A stretch of DNA of 64,000 bases from Methylomagnum ishizawai (GTDB lineage Bacteria > Pseudomonadota > Gammaproteobacteria > Methylococcales > Methylococcaceae), in assembly GCF_019670005.1 (NCBI RefSeq), contig NZ_AP019783.1, forward strand, positions 1,694,501-1,758,500. The letters are read 5' to 3'. Position 1 is the stretch's first letter. The number at the start of each line of letters is the position of its first letter. A model generated the notes under the pieces. The model searched no databases and was not told the origin of the DNA. It saw nothing but the letters and a program-made list of their open reading frames with translations. Below are positions 47,301 to 54,896 of this stretch, piece after piece. A program made the position numbers and the translations under genes.

Positions 47301-48570
47301 CCGCGACCTGGGCGGTGGTCAAGGCCGCCGTCTGGAGGGTGGTGAGCGCCGCCGCCTGGGTGGTGGTGAGGGCGACCGCCTGGGTGGTGGCGAGGGCGGC
47401 GACCTGGGCGGTGGTGAGCGCCGCGACCTGGACGGTCCTGAAGGCGGCGAGGTCGGCGGTTTCGAGGGCGGCGACCTGGGCGGTGGTGAGCGCCGCCGTC
47501 TGGGCGGTGGACAGGATCGTGGCCTGGGCGGTGGTGAGGGCCACGGCCTGGGCGGTGGTCATCGCCGCGACCTGGGCGGTGGTGAGCGCCGCCGCCTGGG
47601 CGGTTTTCAGGGCGGCGATCGCGGCGGTGGCGAGCGCCGCGACCTGGGCGGTGTTCATCGCGGCGACCTGGGTGGTCTTGAAGGCGGCGAGGTCGGCGGT
47701 CTCCATGGCCGCGACCTGGGCGGTGGTCAAGGCCGCCGTCTGGAGGGTGGTGAGCGCCGCCGCCTGGGTGGTGGTGAAGGCGACCGCCTGGGTGGTGGTG
47801 AGGGCGGCGACCTGTGCCGTGGTGAGCGCCGCGACCTGGACGGTCCTGAAGGCGGCGAGGTCGGCGGTTTCGAGGGCGGCGACCTGGTCGGTGGTGAGCG
47901 CCGCCGTCTGGGCGGTGGACAGGATCGCGGCCTGGGCGGTGGTCAAAGCCGCCGCCTGGGCGGTGGTCATCGCCGCGACCTGGGCGGTGGTGAGCGCCGT
48001 TGCCTGGGCGGTCTTCAGGGCGGCGATGGTGGTGGTGGCGAGCGCCGCGACCTGGGCGGTGTTCATCGCGGCGATCTGGGTGGTCTTGAAGGCGACGAGG
48101 TCGGCGGTCTCCATGGCCGCGACCTGGGCGGTGGTCAAGGCCGCCGTTTGCGCGGTGGTCAGCGCCGCGGCTTGCAGGGTGGTGAGGGCCACGGCCTGGG
48201 CGGTGGTGAGGGCGGCGACCTGGGCCGTGGTCATGACGGCGATCTGGGCGGTCTTGAAGACGGCGAGATCGGCGGTTTCCAGCGCCGCCGCCTGGGCGGT
48301 GGTGAAGGCCGCGACCTGGGCGGTACCCATGTTGAGCGCTTGCGCGGTCGTCAGCGCGGCGATCTGGGTGGTGGTCAGGCCTTGGTTGATTTGGGTCGTC
48401 GAGAGCGCCGCCAAATCCCTGGTTTCGATGATTTGTATTTGGGCGGTGGTGAAGGCCGCGATTTGGGTGGTAGTGAGCGCGGCGAAATCCGCAGTGGAGA
48501 GCGATTGGACCTGGGCCGTCGTGAGCGCAGCGATCTGGGCGGTGGTCATGCCAATGACTATGGAGCTCAT
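41311..48570 (-). CDS. Giant octapeptide-repeat protein, candidate type I secreted surface protein
   Basis: The 2419-residue product is, from about residue 7 to 2130, a run of about 265 eight-residue units of the type LTTAQVAA, each usually with two Thr and one Gln. There is no signal peptide. The last 285 residues form a different domain with several Ca-binding-type loops: DLNGDGVKSLG, DRNHDGVIGDGTE, DQDHDGQLDAQD and DANSDGVSQSGE. This arrangement, with a C-terminal secretion region, is usual for type I cargo, and the ABC/HlyD pair is encoded divergently. ATG 48570 has GAGGAT upstream. Role (adhesin, S-layer or matrix protein) is inferred. Confidence 0.85.
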   Translation of the reverse strand: MSSIVIGMTTAQIAALTTAQVQSLSTADFAALTTTQIAAFTTAQIQIIETRDLAALSTTQINQGLTTTQIAALTTAQALNMGTAQVAAFTTAQAAALETADLAVFKTAQIAVMTTAQVAALTTAQAVALTTLQAAALTTAQTAALTTAQVAAMETADLVAFKTTQIAAMNTAQVAALATTTIAALKTAQATALTTAQVAAMTTAQAAALTTAQAAILSTAQTAALTTDQVAALETADLAAFRTVQVAALTTAQVAALTTTQAVAFTTTQAAALTTLQTAALTTAQVAAMETADLAAFKTTQVAAMNTAQVAALATAAIAALKTAQAAALTTAQVAAMTTAQAVALTTAQATILSTAQTAALTTAQVAALETADLAAFRTVQVAALTTAQVAALATTQAVALTTTQAAALTTLQTAALTTAQVAAMETADLAAFKTAQVAAMNTAQAAALTTAAIIALKTAQVAALTTAQVAALTTAQAVALTTAQATILSTAQTAALTTSQVAALETADLAAFKTLQVAALTTAQVAALATTQAVAFTTTQAAALTTAQTAALTTAQVAAMETADLAAFRTAQVSALTTAQTAALTTAAIAALKTAQAAALTTAQVAALTTAQAVALTTAQAAILSTAQTAALTTDQVAALETADLVAFKTLQVAALTTAQVAALTTTQAVALTTTQAAALTTAQTAAMTTAQVAAMETADLAAFKTAQVAALTTAQTAALATAAIAALKTAQAAALTTAQVAAMTTAQAVALTTAQAAILSTAQTAALTTAQVAAMETADLAAFRTLQVAAMTTAQVAALATTAIAALKTAQAAALTTAQVAAMTTAQAVALTTAQAAILSIAQTAALTTDQVAALETADLAAFRTVQVAALTTAQVAALTTTQAVAFTTTQAAALTTLQTAALTTAQVAAMETADLAAFKTTQVAAMNTAQVAALATAAIAALKTAQAAALTTAQVAAMTTAQAVALTTAQATILSTAQTAALTTAQVAAFETADLAAFRTVQVAALTTAQVAALATTQAVALTTTQAAALTTLQTAALTTAQVAALETADLAAFKTAQIAAMNTAQAAALTTAAIIALKTAQVAALTTAQVAALTTAQAVALTTAQAAILSTAQTAALTTSQVAALETADLAAFKTLQVAALTTAQVAALATTQAVALTTTQAAALTTAQTAALTTAQVAAMETADLAAFRTAQVSALTTAQTAALTTAAIAALKTAQAAALTTAQVAALTTAQAVALTTAQAAILSTAQTAALTTDQVAALETADLVAFKTLQVAALTTAQVAALTTTQAVALTTTQAAALTTAQTAAMTTAQVAAMETADLAAFKTAQVAALTTAQTAALATAAIAALKTAQAAALTTAQVAAMTTAQAVALTTAQAAILSTAQTAALTTAQVAAMETADLAAFRTLQVAAMTTAQVAALATTAIAALKTAQAAALTTAQVAAMTTAQAVALTTAQAAILSIAQTAALTTDQVAALETADLAAFRTVQVAALTTAQVAALTTTQAVALTTTQAAALTTLQTAALTTAQVAAMETADLAAFKTTQVAAMNTAQVAALATATIAALKTAQVVALTTTQVAAMTTAQAVALTTAQAAILSIAQTAALTTSQIAALETADLAAFKTLQVAALTTAQVAALTTAQAVALTTLQAAALTTLQTAALTTAQVAAMETADLVAFKTTQVAAMNTAQVAALATTAIAALKTAQAAALTTAQVAAMTTAQAVALTTAQAAILSIAQTAALTTDQVAALETADLAAFRTVQVAALTTAQVAALATTQAVAFTTTQAAALTTLQTAALTTAQVAAMETADLAAFKTAQVAAMNTAQVAALTTAAIAALKTAQAAALTTAQVAALTTAQAVALTTAQATILSTAQTAALTTAQVAAMETADLVAFRTVQIAALTTAQVAALTTATIAALATTQATALTTAQVAALTTAQAVALTTVQAAILSTAQTTALTTAQVAALETADLAALRTAQIAALTTAQIAALTTTEAVALTTLQAASLTTAQAAALTTNQVAALETADLVALGTTQIAALTTAGIAALTTNAIVALTTRQVVALTTQQLVNLTTVQVAAMETGDLTALTTSQIVVLTTNQIAALTTFEVAALNTAQVMALTTTQISSFNTVQISHLQIGSPVALDLNGDGVKSLGIDAGTRFDLFGTGQDTATGWINRKDGLLALDRNHDGVIGDGTELFGNATPLPSGGTAANGYAALAALDQDHDGQLDAQDAAFKDLRVWVDANSDGVSQSGELRTLAALGITQIGVDAEQTSIKDQGNWINLISTYQTQDGATHQTADVWFVADKSQQANGDGQGLRTQVSGMAQAIAAFAESQTQPAGGTLPGLDAPSGNQTGTVAANVSRISGLLDRFDANGNPRSAVPGLGQSTATPLNVADALDPAKTGFLAIGGDKGGK
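42170..48550 (-). repeat. Hierarchical tandem repeat: 24 bp, 408 bp and 1872 bp
   Basis: The basic unit is 24 bp (8 codons). ETADL-type variant octamers recur every 240 or 168 bp, mostly alternating, so the usual higher-order unit is 17 octamers, 408 bp. On top, a segment of 1872 bp (78 octamers) is duplicated in tandem: 43.9-45.8 kb matches 45.8-47.7 kb at that offset, including rare variants such as the GGCGGAAACC near 44972 and 46844. Confidence 0.9.
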
Positions 48571-49277
48571 ATTCGTATCCTCTTCAAGTTATTTGGAATG
48601 TCCACGATGACCCGGCATCGGCATTCATTCAGGTATAAAAATGAAATATCCGGCAGATAACAGCTTTCGATATATTTCGATTGATACGCTCGCCACCGGA
48701 TAGTTAAACCTTTAAATACTGTTTTCAGGCCCAGGGTTTGGGTGTCCCATGTGGATCGACGAAGTGGGGGTTGGGTCCCGAGGCCAAGGTCTACAGATAG
48801 ATTTTTCAGTATGTAGCGGTAGGGCTGGGTGAAACTTTAGTATTATTTTTGTGTAATTTTTATTTGATATATGTTTTTTTTGGAGACAGTGGTTTGGGCT
48901 GGGCATCTATAGGGATGACGCTTCCGAATATCGCCTGCTGGATGGGCTGGGAATTTTTTCACGTAAAATATTCATCGGTTTAAATCTGCCCTGTTTTGGT
49001 TTGGGATAAGCGGGATATGTTTATAAAAAATAACGGTATTTATGCTGTAGAGCTGGTGAACACTGTTGGAACTACTAAGAACCTGTAGAAGCCGCTGGCC
49101 TGGCCGGGAGACGCGCCGTGTATTGCGGGACGCATGCCCATCCACGGAGCCGGACCGGTGGGCCATGTGTCCGTCACCGCGCACGCGGAAGGATTGGGCA
49201 CTAGACTTCCCTCAAGACCGGCCTTGTCCCGGCCAATCCATGACACCCACCAGACCCGTCCATTTCCGAACACGCCC
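48571..49277. other. Divergent intergenic region between giant repeat gene and T1SS operon
   Basis: About 700 bp with no convincing gene. The middle (48650-49050) is AT-rich, unlike the flanks, and should contain the promoters of the repeat gene (leftward) and the ABC transporter (rightward). I could not assign promoter boxes or a riboswitch with confidence. Short open frames here show no coding character. Confidence 0.6.
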
Positions 49278-51419
49278 ATGCCCGCCGCTTTTCCGCATAC
49301 CGCCGTCCAGTGCCTCACCGCCATCGCCCAGCACCATGGACTCCGGGTCAACCCGGAGCGGCTGATCGACGAATACGCCCTGGGCGCGGAGGAGCCCCGG
49401 CCCGCTTTATTGCTCCGCATGGCCCAGGACATCGGACTCAAGGCCAAGCTGCAAAAACTCGCTTGGGACGGCTTGTTGGCGCAGGACGGGGTATTCCCGC
49501 TCATGGCCCGGTTGAACGGCGGCAATATGGTGATCGTGGTCGCGGTCCAGCCCCAGGAGGGCGGGCGGGTGGCCTTGATCGATCCCATGGCGGGCAAGGC
49601 CGAGGTCATCCTGGCTCCGGGCGGGCAGTTCCGCGAGCGCTGGAGCGGGGAGGTGGTGTTCCTCAAGCGCCATCACGCCCTGAACGACCCGGACCAGCCG
49701 TTCGGCCTGCGCTGGTTCGTGCCGGAAATCCTCCGCCAGAAGGACGCCTTCCGCGATATCGCCATCGCCGCCTTGGGCATGCATGTGCTGGGGCTGGCGA
49801 CCCCGATCTTTTTCCAGTTGGTGGTGGACAAGGTCTTGGTCCACAAGAGCGTTTCCACCCTGTGGGTGCTGGCGGTGGGGATCGCCCTGGCGCTGCTGTT
49901 CGATTCGGTGTTCGGCTATCTGCGCCAATTGCTGACCCTGGCCGCCACCAACAAGATCGATATGCGGATCACCCGGCGGGCGTTCGGCCATTTGCTGTCC
50001 TTGCCCATCGATTATTTCGAGACGGCGGCGGCGGGCGTGGTGGTCCGCCATATGCAGCAATTGGAAATCATCCGCCAGTTCCTCACCGGCCAGTTGTTCA
50101 CCACCACCCTCGACCTGGCCGCGCTGGGGATTTTCATGCCGATCCTGTTCGCCTATTCGGTCAAGCTGGCGATGATCGTGCTGGGTTTCACCGCGGTGAT
50201 CGTCGCCACCGTGGGCTTGTTGATGCCGACCTTCCGCCGTTTGCTGGACGCGCTGTACCGGGCCGAGGGCAGCCGCCAAGCCTTGTTGGTCGAGACCATC
50301 CATGGCATGCGGACGGTCAAGGCGCTGGCCATCGAGCCGGCCCAGCGCCGGGCCTGGGACCAGTTGTCCGCGCTGTCGATCGCCTCGCATTTCAAGGTGG
50401 GCAAGCTCGCCATCGCCGGCAACGCCCTGACCGATTTCCTGGGGAAGCTGTTGCCGGTCACGGTCATCGTCATCGGCGCCCAGGACGTGTTCGACCAGAC
50501 CCTCACGGTCGGCGCCTTGATCGCCTTCCAGATGATTTCCGGGCGGGTGGTCGCGCCCTTGGTGCAGATCGTGGCCCTGGTCAACCAATACCAGCAGACC
50601 GCCCTGTCGGTGCGGATGCTGGGCGAGGTGATGAACCGGCCCCCGGAAAGCCGTCCCGGCGCGGGCAACCTCAGGCCGCAGTTGGTCGGGGAAATCCGCT
50701 TCGAGGACGTGACGTTCCGCTACCCGGAATCGACCACCGCCGCCCTGGACCGTGCCGCGTTCGCCATCCCGGCGGGCAAGGTGGTGGGCATCGTCGGGCG
50801 CAGCGGTTCCGGGAAGACCACGTTGACCAAGCTGATCCAGGGTTTGTACGCGCCGCAGGAGGGCATCATCCGTTTCGACGGCGTGGACGCGCGCGAGATC
50901 GATCTGGCCCATCTGCGCCGCCAGATCGGGGTGGTCTTGCAGGAGAATTTCCTGTTCCGCGGCACCATCCGCGACAACATCGCCGTGGCCCGGCCCGACG
51001 CCAGTTTCGAGGAGATCGTCGCGGCCAGCCAGGCGGCGGGGGCGGAGGAATTCATCGAGCGCTTCCCGCAGGGCTACGACACCTTATTGGAGGAGAACGC
51101 CTCGAACCTGAGCGGCGGCCAGAAACAGCGCCTGTCCATCGCCCGCGCCCTGCTCACCAAGCCGCGCATCCTGATCCTCGACGAGGCCGCCAGCGCCCTC
51201 GACCCCGAAAGCGAGGCTATTTTTATCCGCAACCTGTCGCGCATCGCCGTGGGCCGCACCGTCGTCATGATTTCCCATCGCCTGTCCACCCTGGTCAACG
51301 CCCATGCCATCCTGGTGATGCAGCGGGGCTGCTTGGTCGATAGCGGCCGCCACGAAGAATTGCTGACCCGTTGCCCCACCTATCAACAGCTATGGCATCA
51401 ACAAACCAGCCACCTGTAG
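49278..51419 (+). CDS. Type I secretion ABC transporter (HlyB/LapB type) with inactive C39-like domain
   Basis: The 713-residue protein has an N-terminal C39-like domain (about 1-130), six predicted membrane helices (about 155-430) and an ATPase with GRSGSGKT (507-514), LSGGQ (611-615) and ILILDE (631-636). In the C39 domain the catalytic Cys position is T9 (HTAVQC) and the usual HFVV motif reads NMVIV (83-87), so it should bind, not cut, its cargo, as HlyB does. This fits a substrate without a leader peptide. ATG 49278 places the C39-like domain at the N-terminus; an earlier ATG adds 48 residues with no family features. Confidence 0.92.
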   Translation: MPAAFPHTAVQCLTAIAQHHGLRVNPERLIDEYALGAEEPRPALLLRMAQDIGLKAKLQKLAWDGLLAQDGVFPLMARLNGGNMVIVVAVQPQEGGRVALIDPMAGKAEVILAPGGQFRERWSGEVVFLKRHHALNDPDQPFGLRWFVPEILRQKDAFRDIAIAALGMHVLGLATPIFFQLVVDKVLVHKSVSTLWVLAVGIALALLFDSVFGYLRQLLTLAATNKIDMRITRRAFGHLLSLPIDYFETAAAGVVVRHMQQLEIIRQFLTGQLFTTTLDLAALGIFMPILFAYSVKLAMIVLGFTAVIVATVGLLMPTFRRLLDALYRAEGSRQALLVETIHGMRTVKALAIEPAQRRAWDQLSALSIASHFKVGKLAIAGNALTDFLGKLLPVTVIVIGAQDVFDQTLTVGALIAFQMISGRVVAPLVQIVALVNQYQQTALSVRMLGEVMNRPPESRPGAGNLRPQLVGEIRFEDVTFRYPESTTAALDRAAFAIPAGKVVGIVGRSGSGKTTLTKLIQGLYAPQEGIIRFDGVDAREIDLAHLRRQIGVVLQENFLFRGTIRDNIAVARPDASFEEIVAASQAAGAEEFIERFPQGYDTLLEENASNLSGGQKQRLSIARALLTKPRILILDEAASALDPESEAIFIRNLSRIAVGRTVVMISHRLSTLVNAHAILVMQRGCLVDSGRHEELLTRCPTYQQLWHQQTSHL

Positions 51420-52750
51420 AACCGGCCCATCCGGCCACGGCGGTCGATTTCCTGCCCGACGCCGACGAAATCGAACGCGCCCCCTTGCCGCGGGTGGCCC
51501 GGTTGACCTTGCACGTCCTGTTCGCCGTCTTGGTGGTCTTCCTGGCCTGGGCTTATTTTTCCGAGATCGAGCGGGTGGTGGTGGCGCATGGGCGCTTGGT
51601 CACGCCCTTGCCCAATATCGTGGTCCAGCCCTTGGAAACCGCCATCATCCAGAGCCTGGATGTGCGCCTGGGCCAGGTGGTGCGGAAGGGCGAGCGGCTG
51701 GCGACCCTGGACCCGACCTTCGCCAGCGCCGACGAGGCGCAGTTGCGGGTGCGCCTCAACAGCCTGGACACCGAGACCCGCCGCCTCCAAGCCGAACTGG
51801 CCGGTAAGCTGGGTCCGTCGCCCGCGGCCCCGGTCGATGCCGATACCCAACTGCAGGCCGAACTCCTGGACGAGCGGCGGGCCAATTACGCGGCCCAGAT
51901 CACCCATTTCGACGAAAGCCTCGCCCGCCTGCAAGCCGCCATCGAAACCGACCGCCGCGACCAAAAGGCCTTGGCCGAGCGCATCGAGCCGTTGCGGGAA
52001 ATGGAAACCATGCAGCAAAGCCTGGTCGAACGCCAACTCGGTCCCAAGACCGGCTTGCTGGAAGCCCGCGAGCGGCGTTTGGAAGTGGAGCGCGATATGC
52101 AATTGGCGATCAACCGCGAGCAGGAACTACGCAAGGAACTGGCTTCGACCCAGGCGGAAAAGGCGGCGTTCGAGAAGGGTTGGCGGCAAAAGACCATGGA
52201 GGAGCTATTGGCGGTCACGCGGGAGCGCGATTCGATCAAGGAGCAATTGCAGAAGGCGGACAAGCGCCAGAAGCTGGTGACGCTCACATCGCCCTCCGAC
52301 GCCGTGGTGCTGGAAATCGCCAAGCTCTCGCAAGGCTCGGTGGCGCGGGGGGCGGAAGCCTTGTTCACCCTGGTTCCGCTCGATGCCAAGCTGGAGGCCG
52401 AGGTCCAGATCGATTCCCTGGACGTGGGCTATGTCAAGCCCGGCGACCTCGCGCATCTCAAGCTCGACGCCTATCCTTTCCAGCGCCATGGCACGTTGGA
52501 GGCGAAGGTGCGGACCCTCAGCGAGGACGCCTTCCGCCGCGACGCCAATGCCCAGGCCGACGGCTTGGACGCCTATTACCTGAGCCGCATCGAACTGGGC
52601 GACACCCATTTGCGGCGCTTGCCCGCCCACGCCCGCCTGCTGCCCGGCATGACCCTCACGGCGGAAATCGTGGTGGGCAAGCGCTCGGTGATGTCCTATC
52701 TGCTGTGGCCCTTGACCCGCGCCCTGGATGAATCGATGCGCGAGCCGTGA
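51392..52750 (+). CDS. HlyD-family membrane fusion protein
   Basis: The 452-residue adaptor of a type I secretion system. A short cytoplasmic N-terminus, one membrane helix (about 37-56), a lipoyl/barrel part ([19 protein letters not shown]), a long coiled coil (about 105-285, many Glu/Arg/Gln), the second barrel half ([20 protein letters not shown]) and a C-terminal [26 protein letters not shown] typical of HlyD. It overlaps the ABC gene by 28 bp, so both are translated together. The outer-membrane TolC partner is not in the window. Confidence 0.92.
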   Translation: MASTNQPPVEPAHPATAVDFLPDADEIERAPLPRVARLTLHVLFAVLVVFLAWAYFSEIERVVVAHGRLVTPLPNIVVQPLETAIIQSLDVRLGQVVRKGERLATLDPTFASADEAQLRVRLNSLDTETRRLQAELAGKLGPSPAAPVDADTQLQAELLDERRANYAAQITHFDESLARLQAAIETDRRDQKALAERIEPLREMETMQQSLVERQLGPKTGLLEARERRLEVERDMQLAINREQELRKELASTQAEKAAFEKGWRQKTMEELLAVTRERDSIKEQLQKADKRQKLVTLTSPSDAVVLEIAKLSQGSVARGAEALFTLVPLDAKLEAEVQIDSLDVGYVKPGDLAHLKLDAYPFQRHGTLEAKVRTLSEDAFRRDANAQADGLDAYYLSRIELGDTHLRRLPAHARLLPGMTLTAEIVVGKRSVMSYLLWPLTRALDESMREP

Positions 52751-52785
52751 CCGCCGCCAAAACCTTAAACGAAGGGAGAACAACC

Positions 52786-53877
52786 ATGACCAAAGTGGCG
52801 TTGATTACCGGCGTGACCGGCCAGGACGGGGCTTATCTCGCCGAATTCCTGCTCGGCAAGGGCTACGAGGTGCATGGGGTGAAGCGGCGGGCCTCGCTGT
52901 TCAACACCGAGCGCATCGACCACCTGTACCAGGACCCCCATGTCGATCACCGCCGTTTCATCCTGCATTACGGCGACCTGACCGATTCCACCAACCTGAT
53001 CCGCATCGTCCAGCAGGTCCGGCCCGACGAAATCTACAACCTCGCGGCGCAAAGCCATGTGCAGGTGTCGTTCGAAACCCCGGAATACACGGCGGACGCC
53101 GACGGCCTGGGCACGCTGCGGCTGTTGGAAGCCATCCGCATCCTGGGATTGACGGACAAAACCCGGTTCTACCAAGCCTCCACCTCCGAGTTGTTCGGCA
53201 AGGTGCTGGAAACCCCGCAACGGGAAACCACGCCGTTCTATCCCCGCTCGCCCTACGCCGTCGCCAAGCTCTACGCCTATTGGATCACGGTCAATTACCG
53301 GGAAGCCTATGGGATGTATGCCTGTAATGGCATACTGTTCAATCATGAGTCACCCCTCCGCGGCGAAACCTTCGTCACCCGCAAAATCACCCGCGGCCTC
53401 GCCCGCATCAAGGCCGGGATGCAGGAGCGGCTGCACCTCGGCAACCTCGACGCCCGCCGCGATTGGGGCCACGCCCGCGACTACATCGAAATGCAATGGC
53501 TGATGCTGCAACAACCCGCGCCCGACGATTACGTCATCGCCACCGGCGTGCAGCACACGGTGCGCGAATTCGTCGAGACGGCGGCGGAGTTCTTGGAGAT
53601 GCGGCTGGAATGGCGCGGCCACGGCGTCGAGGAAAAAGGCTACGACGCCGACACCGGGCGCTGCGTGGTCGAAATCGACCCGCGTTATTTCCGCCCCGCC
53701 GAAGTCGAAACCCTGTTGGGCGACCCGACCAAGGCGCGGGAAAAACTGGGCTGGACCCCACGCATCCCCTACCGCCAACTGGTCGAGGAAATGGTGCGGG
53801 AGGATAGGAAAGCCGCCGAGCGCGACGCCCTCTGCCGCCGCGAAGGCTATGCCATCCCCGAACGCAGCGAAGAATGA
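52786..53877 (+). CDS. gmd: GDP-mannose 4,6-dehydratase
   Basis: The 363-residue SDR makes GDP-4-keto-6-deoxymannose. It shows [19 protein letters not shown] (NADP site), the Y157-K161 pair in [10 protein letters not shown], and the conserved NILFNHESP-like [20 protein letters not shown]. Length is close to E. coli Gmd. ATG 52786 is preceded by AAGGGAG. It lies 35 bp after hlyD and 13 bp before fcl, so these are probably one operon. Confidence 0.96.
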   Translation: MTKVALITGVTGQDGAYLAEFLLGKGYEVHGVKRRASLFNTERIDHLYQDPHVDHRRFILHYGDLTDSTNLIRIVQQVRPDEIYNLAAQSHVQVSFETPEYTADADGLGTLRLLEAIRILGLTDKTRFYQASTSELFGKVLETPQRETTPFYPRSPYAVAKLYAYWITVNYREAYGMYACNGILFNHESPLRGETFVTRKITRGLARIKAGMQERLHLGNLDARRDWGHARDYIEMQWLMLQQPAPDDYVIATGVQHTVREFVETAAEFLEMRLEWRGHGVEEKGYDADTGRCVVEIDPRYFRPAEVETLLGDPTKAREKLGWTPRIPYRQLVEEMVREDRKAAERDALCRREGYAIPERSEE

Positions 53878-53890
53878 GCGAGGCGCGAAC

Positions 53891-54835
53891 ATGGACAACC
53901 TGGATCGGAAGATTTTCGTGGCGGGCCACCGGGGCTTGGTGGGGTCGGCGGTGCTGCGCTGCTTGGAACGGCGGGGCTATCACAACCTGCTCACCCGCGC
54001 CCGCGGCGAAGTGGACCTGACCGATTACCGCGCCGTCGCGGCCTTGTTCCAGCAGGAAAAACCCGAGGTGGTGATCGACGCCGCCGCCAAGGTCGGGGGC
54101 ATCCTCGCCAACGACAGCTATCCCGCCGACTTCATCCGCGACAACCTCTTCATCCAGAACCACCTGATCGATTGCGCCTACCGGGCCGGGGTGCGCAAGT
54201 TCGTGTTCCTGGGTTCGTCCTGCATCTACCCCAAGGCCGCGCCCCAGCCCATGCGCGAGGAACACCTGCTCACGGGGGCGCTGGAACCCACCAACGAGTG
54301 GTACGCCGTCGCCAAGATCGCCGGTATAAAAATGTGCCAAGCCTACCGGCGGCAATATGGCTTCGACGCCATCAGCCTGATGCCCACCAACCTCTACGGG
54401 CCGGGCGATTATTTCGACCTGGAGAAATCCCACGTCCTGCCGGCCTTGCTGCGCAAGTTCCACGAGGCCAAGCAGCGCGGCGACGCCGCCGTCACGGTCT
54501 GGGGCAGCGGCACGCCCCGGCGGGAATTCCTCTACGTGGACGACCTGGCCGAGGCCGTGGTGTTCTTGATGGAAAATTACTCGGACCCAGGGATCGTCAA
54601 TATCGGGACCGGCGAGGATTTATCGATCCGCGAACTGGCCGGAATGATCCGGGCCGAGGTGGGGTTCGCGGGCGAACTGCGCTTCGACGCCAGCAAGCCC
54701 GATGGCACGCCCAGGAAATTGCTCGATGTGTCGCGCTTGTCGGCGCTGGGCTGGCGGGCGGCGACGCCGCTGGCCGAGGGCATCCGCAAAACCTACCGTT
54801 GGTATTTGGGTCACGCGGCGGACTTGCGGGTTTGA
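53891..54835 (+). CDS. fcl: GDP-L-fucose synthase
   Basis: The 314-residue epimerase-reductase finishes GDP-L-fucose synthesis. The NADP motif is VAGHRGLVGSAVLR (10-23), the catalytic Y138-K142 pair lies in EWYAVAKIAG, and SLMPTNLYGPGDYFD and REFLYVDDLAEA are family hallmarks. Together with gmd it supplies the donor for fucosylation, plausibly by the GT10-like domain at 24178-26139. Confidence 0.96.
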   Translation: MDNLDRKIFVAGHRGLVGSAVLRCLERRGYHNLLTRARGEVDLTDYRAVAALFQQEKPEVVIDAAAKVGGILANDSYPADFIRDNLFIQNHLIDCAYRAGVRKFVFLGSSCIYPKAAPQPMREEHLLTGALEPTNEWYAVAKIAGIKMCQAYRRQYGFDAISLMPTNLYGPGDYFDLEKSHVLPALLRKFHEAKQRGDAAVTVWGSGTPRREFLYVDDLAEAVVFLMENYSDPGIVNIGTGEDLSIRELAGMIRAEVGFAGELRFDASKPDGTPRKLLDVSRLSALGWRAATPLAEGIRKTYRWYLGHAADLRV

Positions 54836-54896
54836 GGTGGGCCGGGTTGAAAGAAATGCGATGCCCAAATTATGCTTCTGGAAATAGAAGACAACG

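Noticed and set aside
42170-48550. CRISPR array
   Set aside because: Repeats are contiguous 24-bp coding units without unique spacers.
41296-48660. Very long plus-strand frames (2454 and 2071 codons) opposite the giant gene
   Set aside because: A 24-bp unit is a multiple of three, so absence of stops in one unit spreads over all frames. The minus frame has a Shine-Dalgarno, a non-repetitive C-terminal calcium-loop domain and a T1SS neighbour; the plus frames have only low-complexity Gly/Arg or Val/Trp text.
48650-49133. Small frames and a possible riboswitch in the AT-rich gap
   Set aside because: No conserved riboswitch core was recognised and the frames lack coding character or ribosome binding sites.
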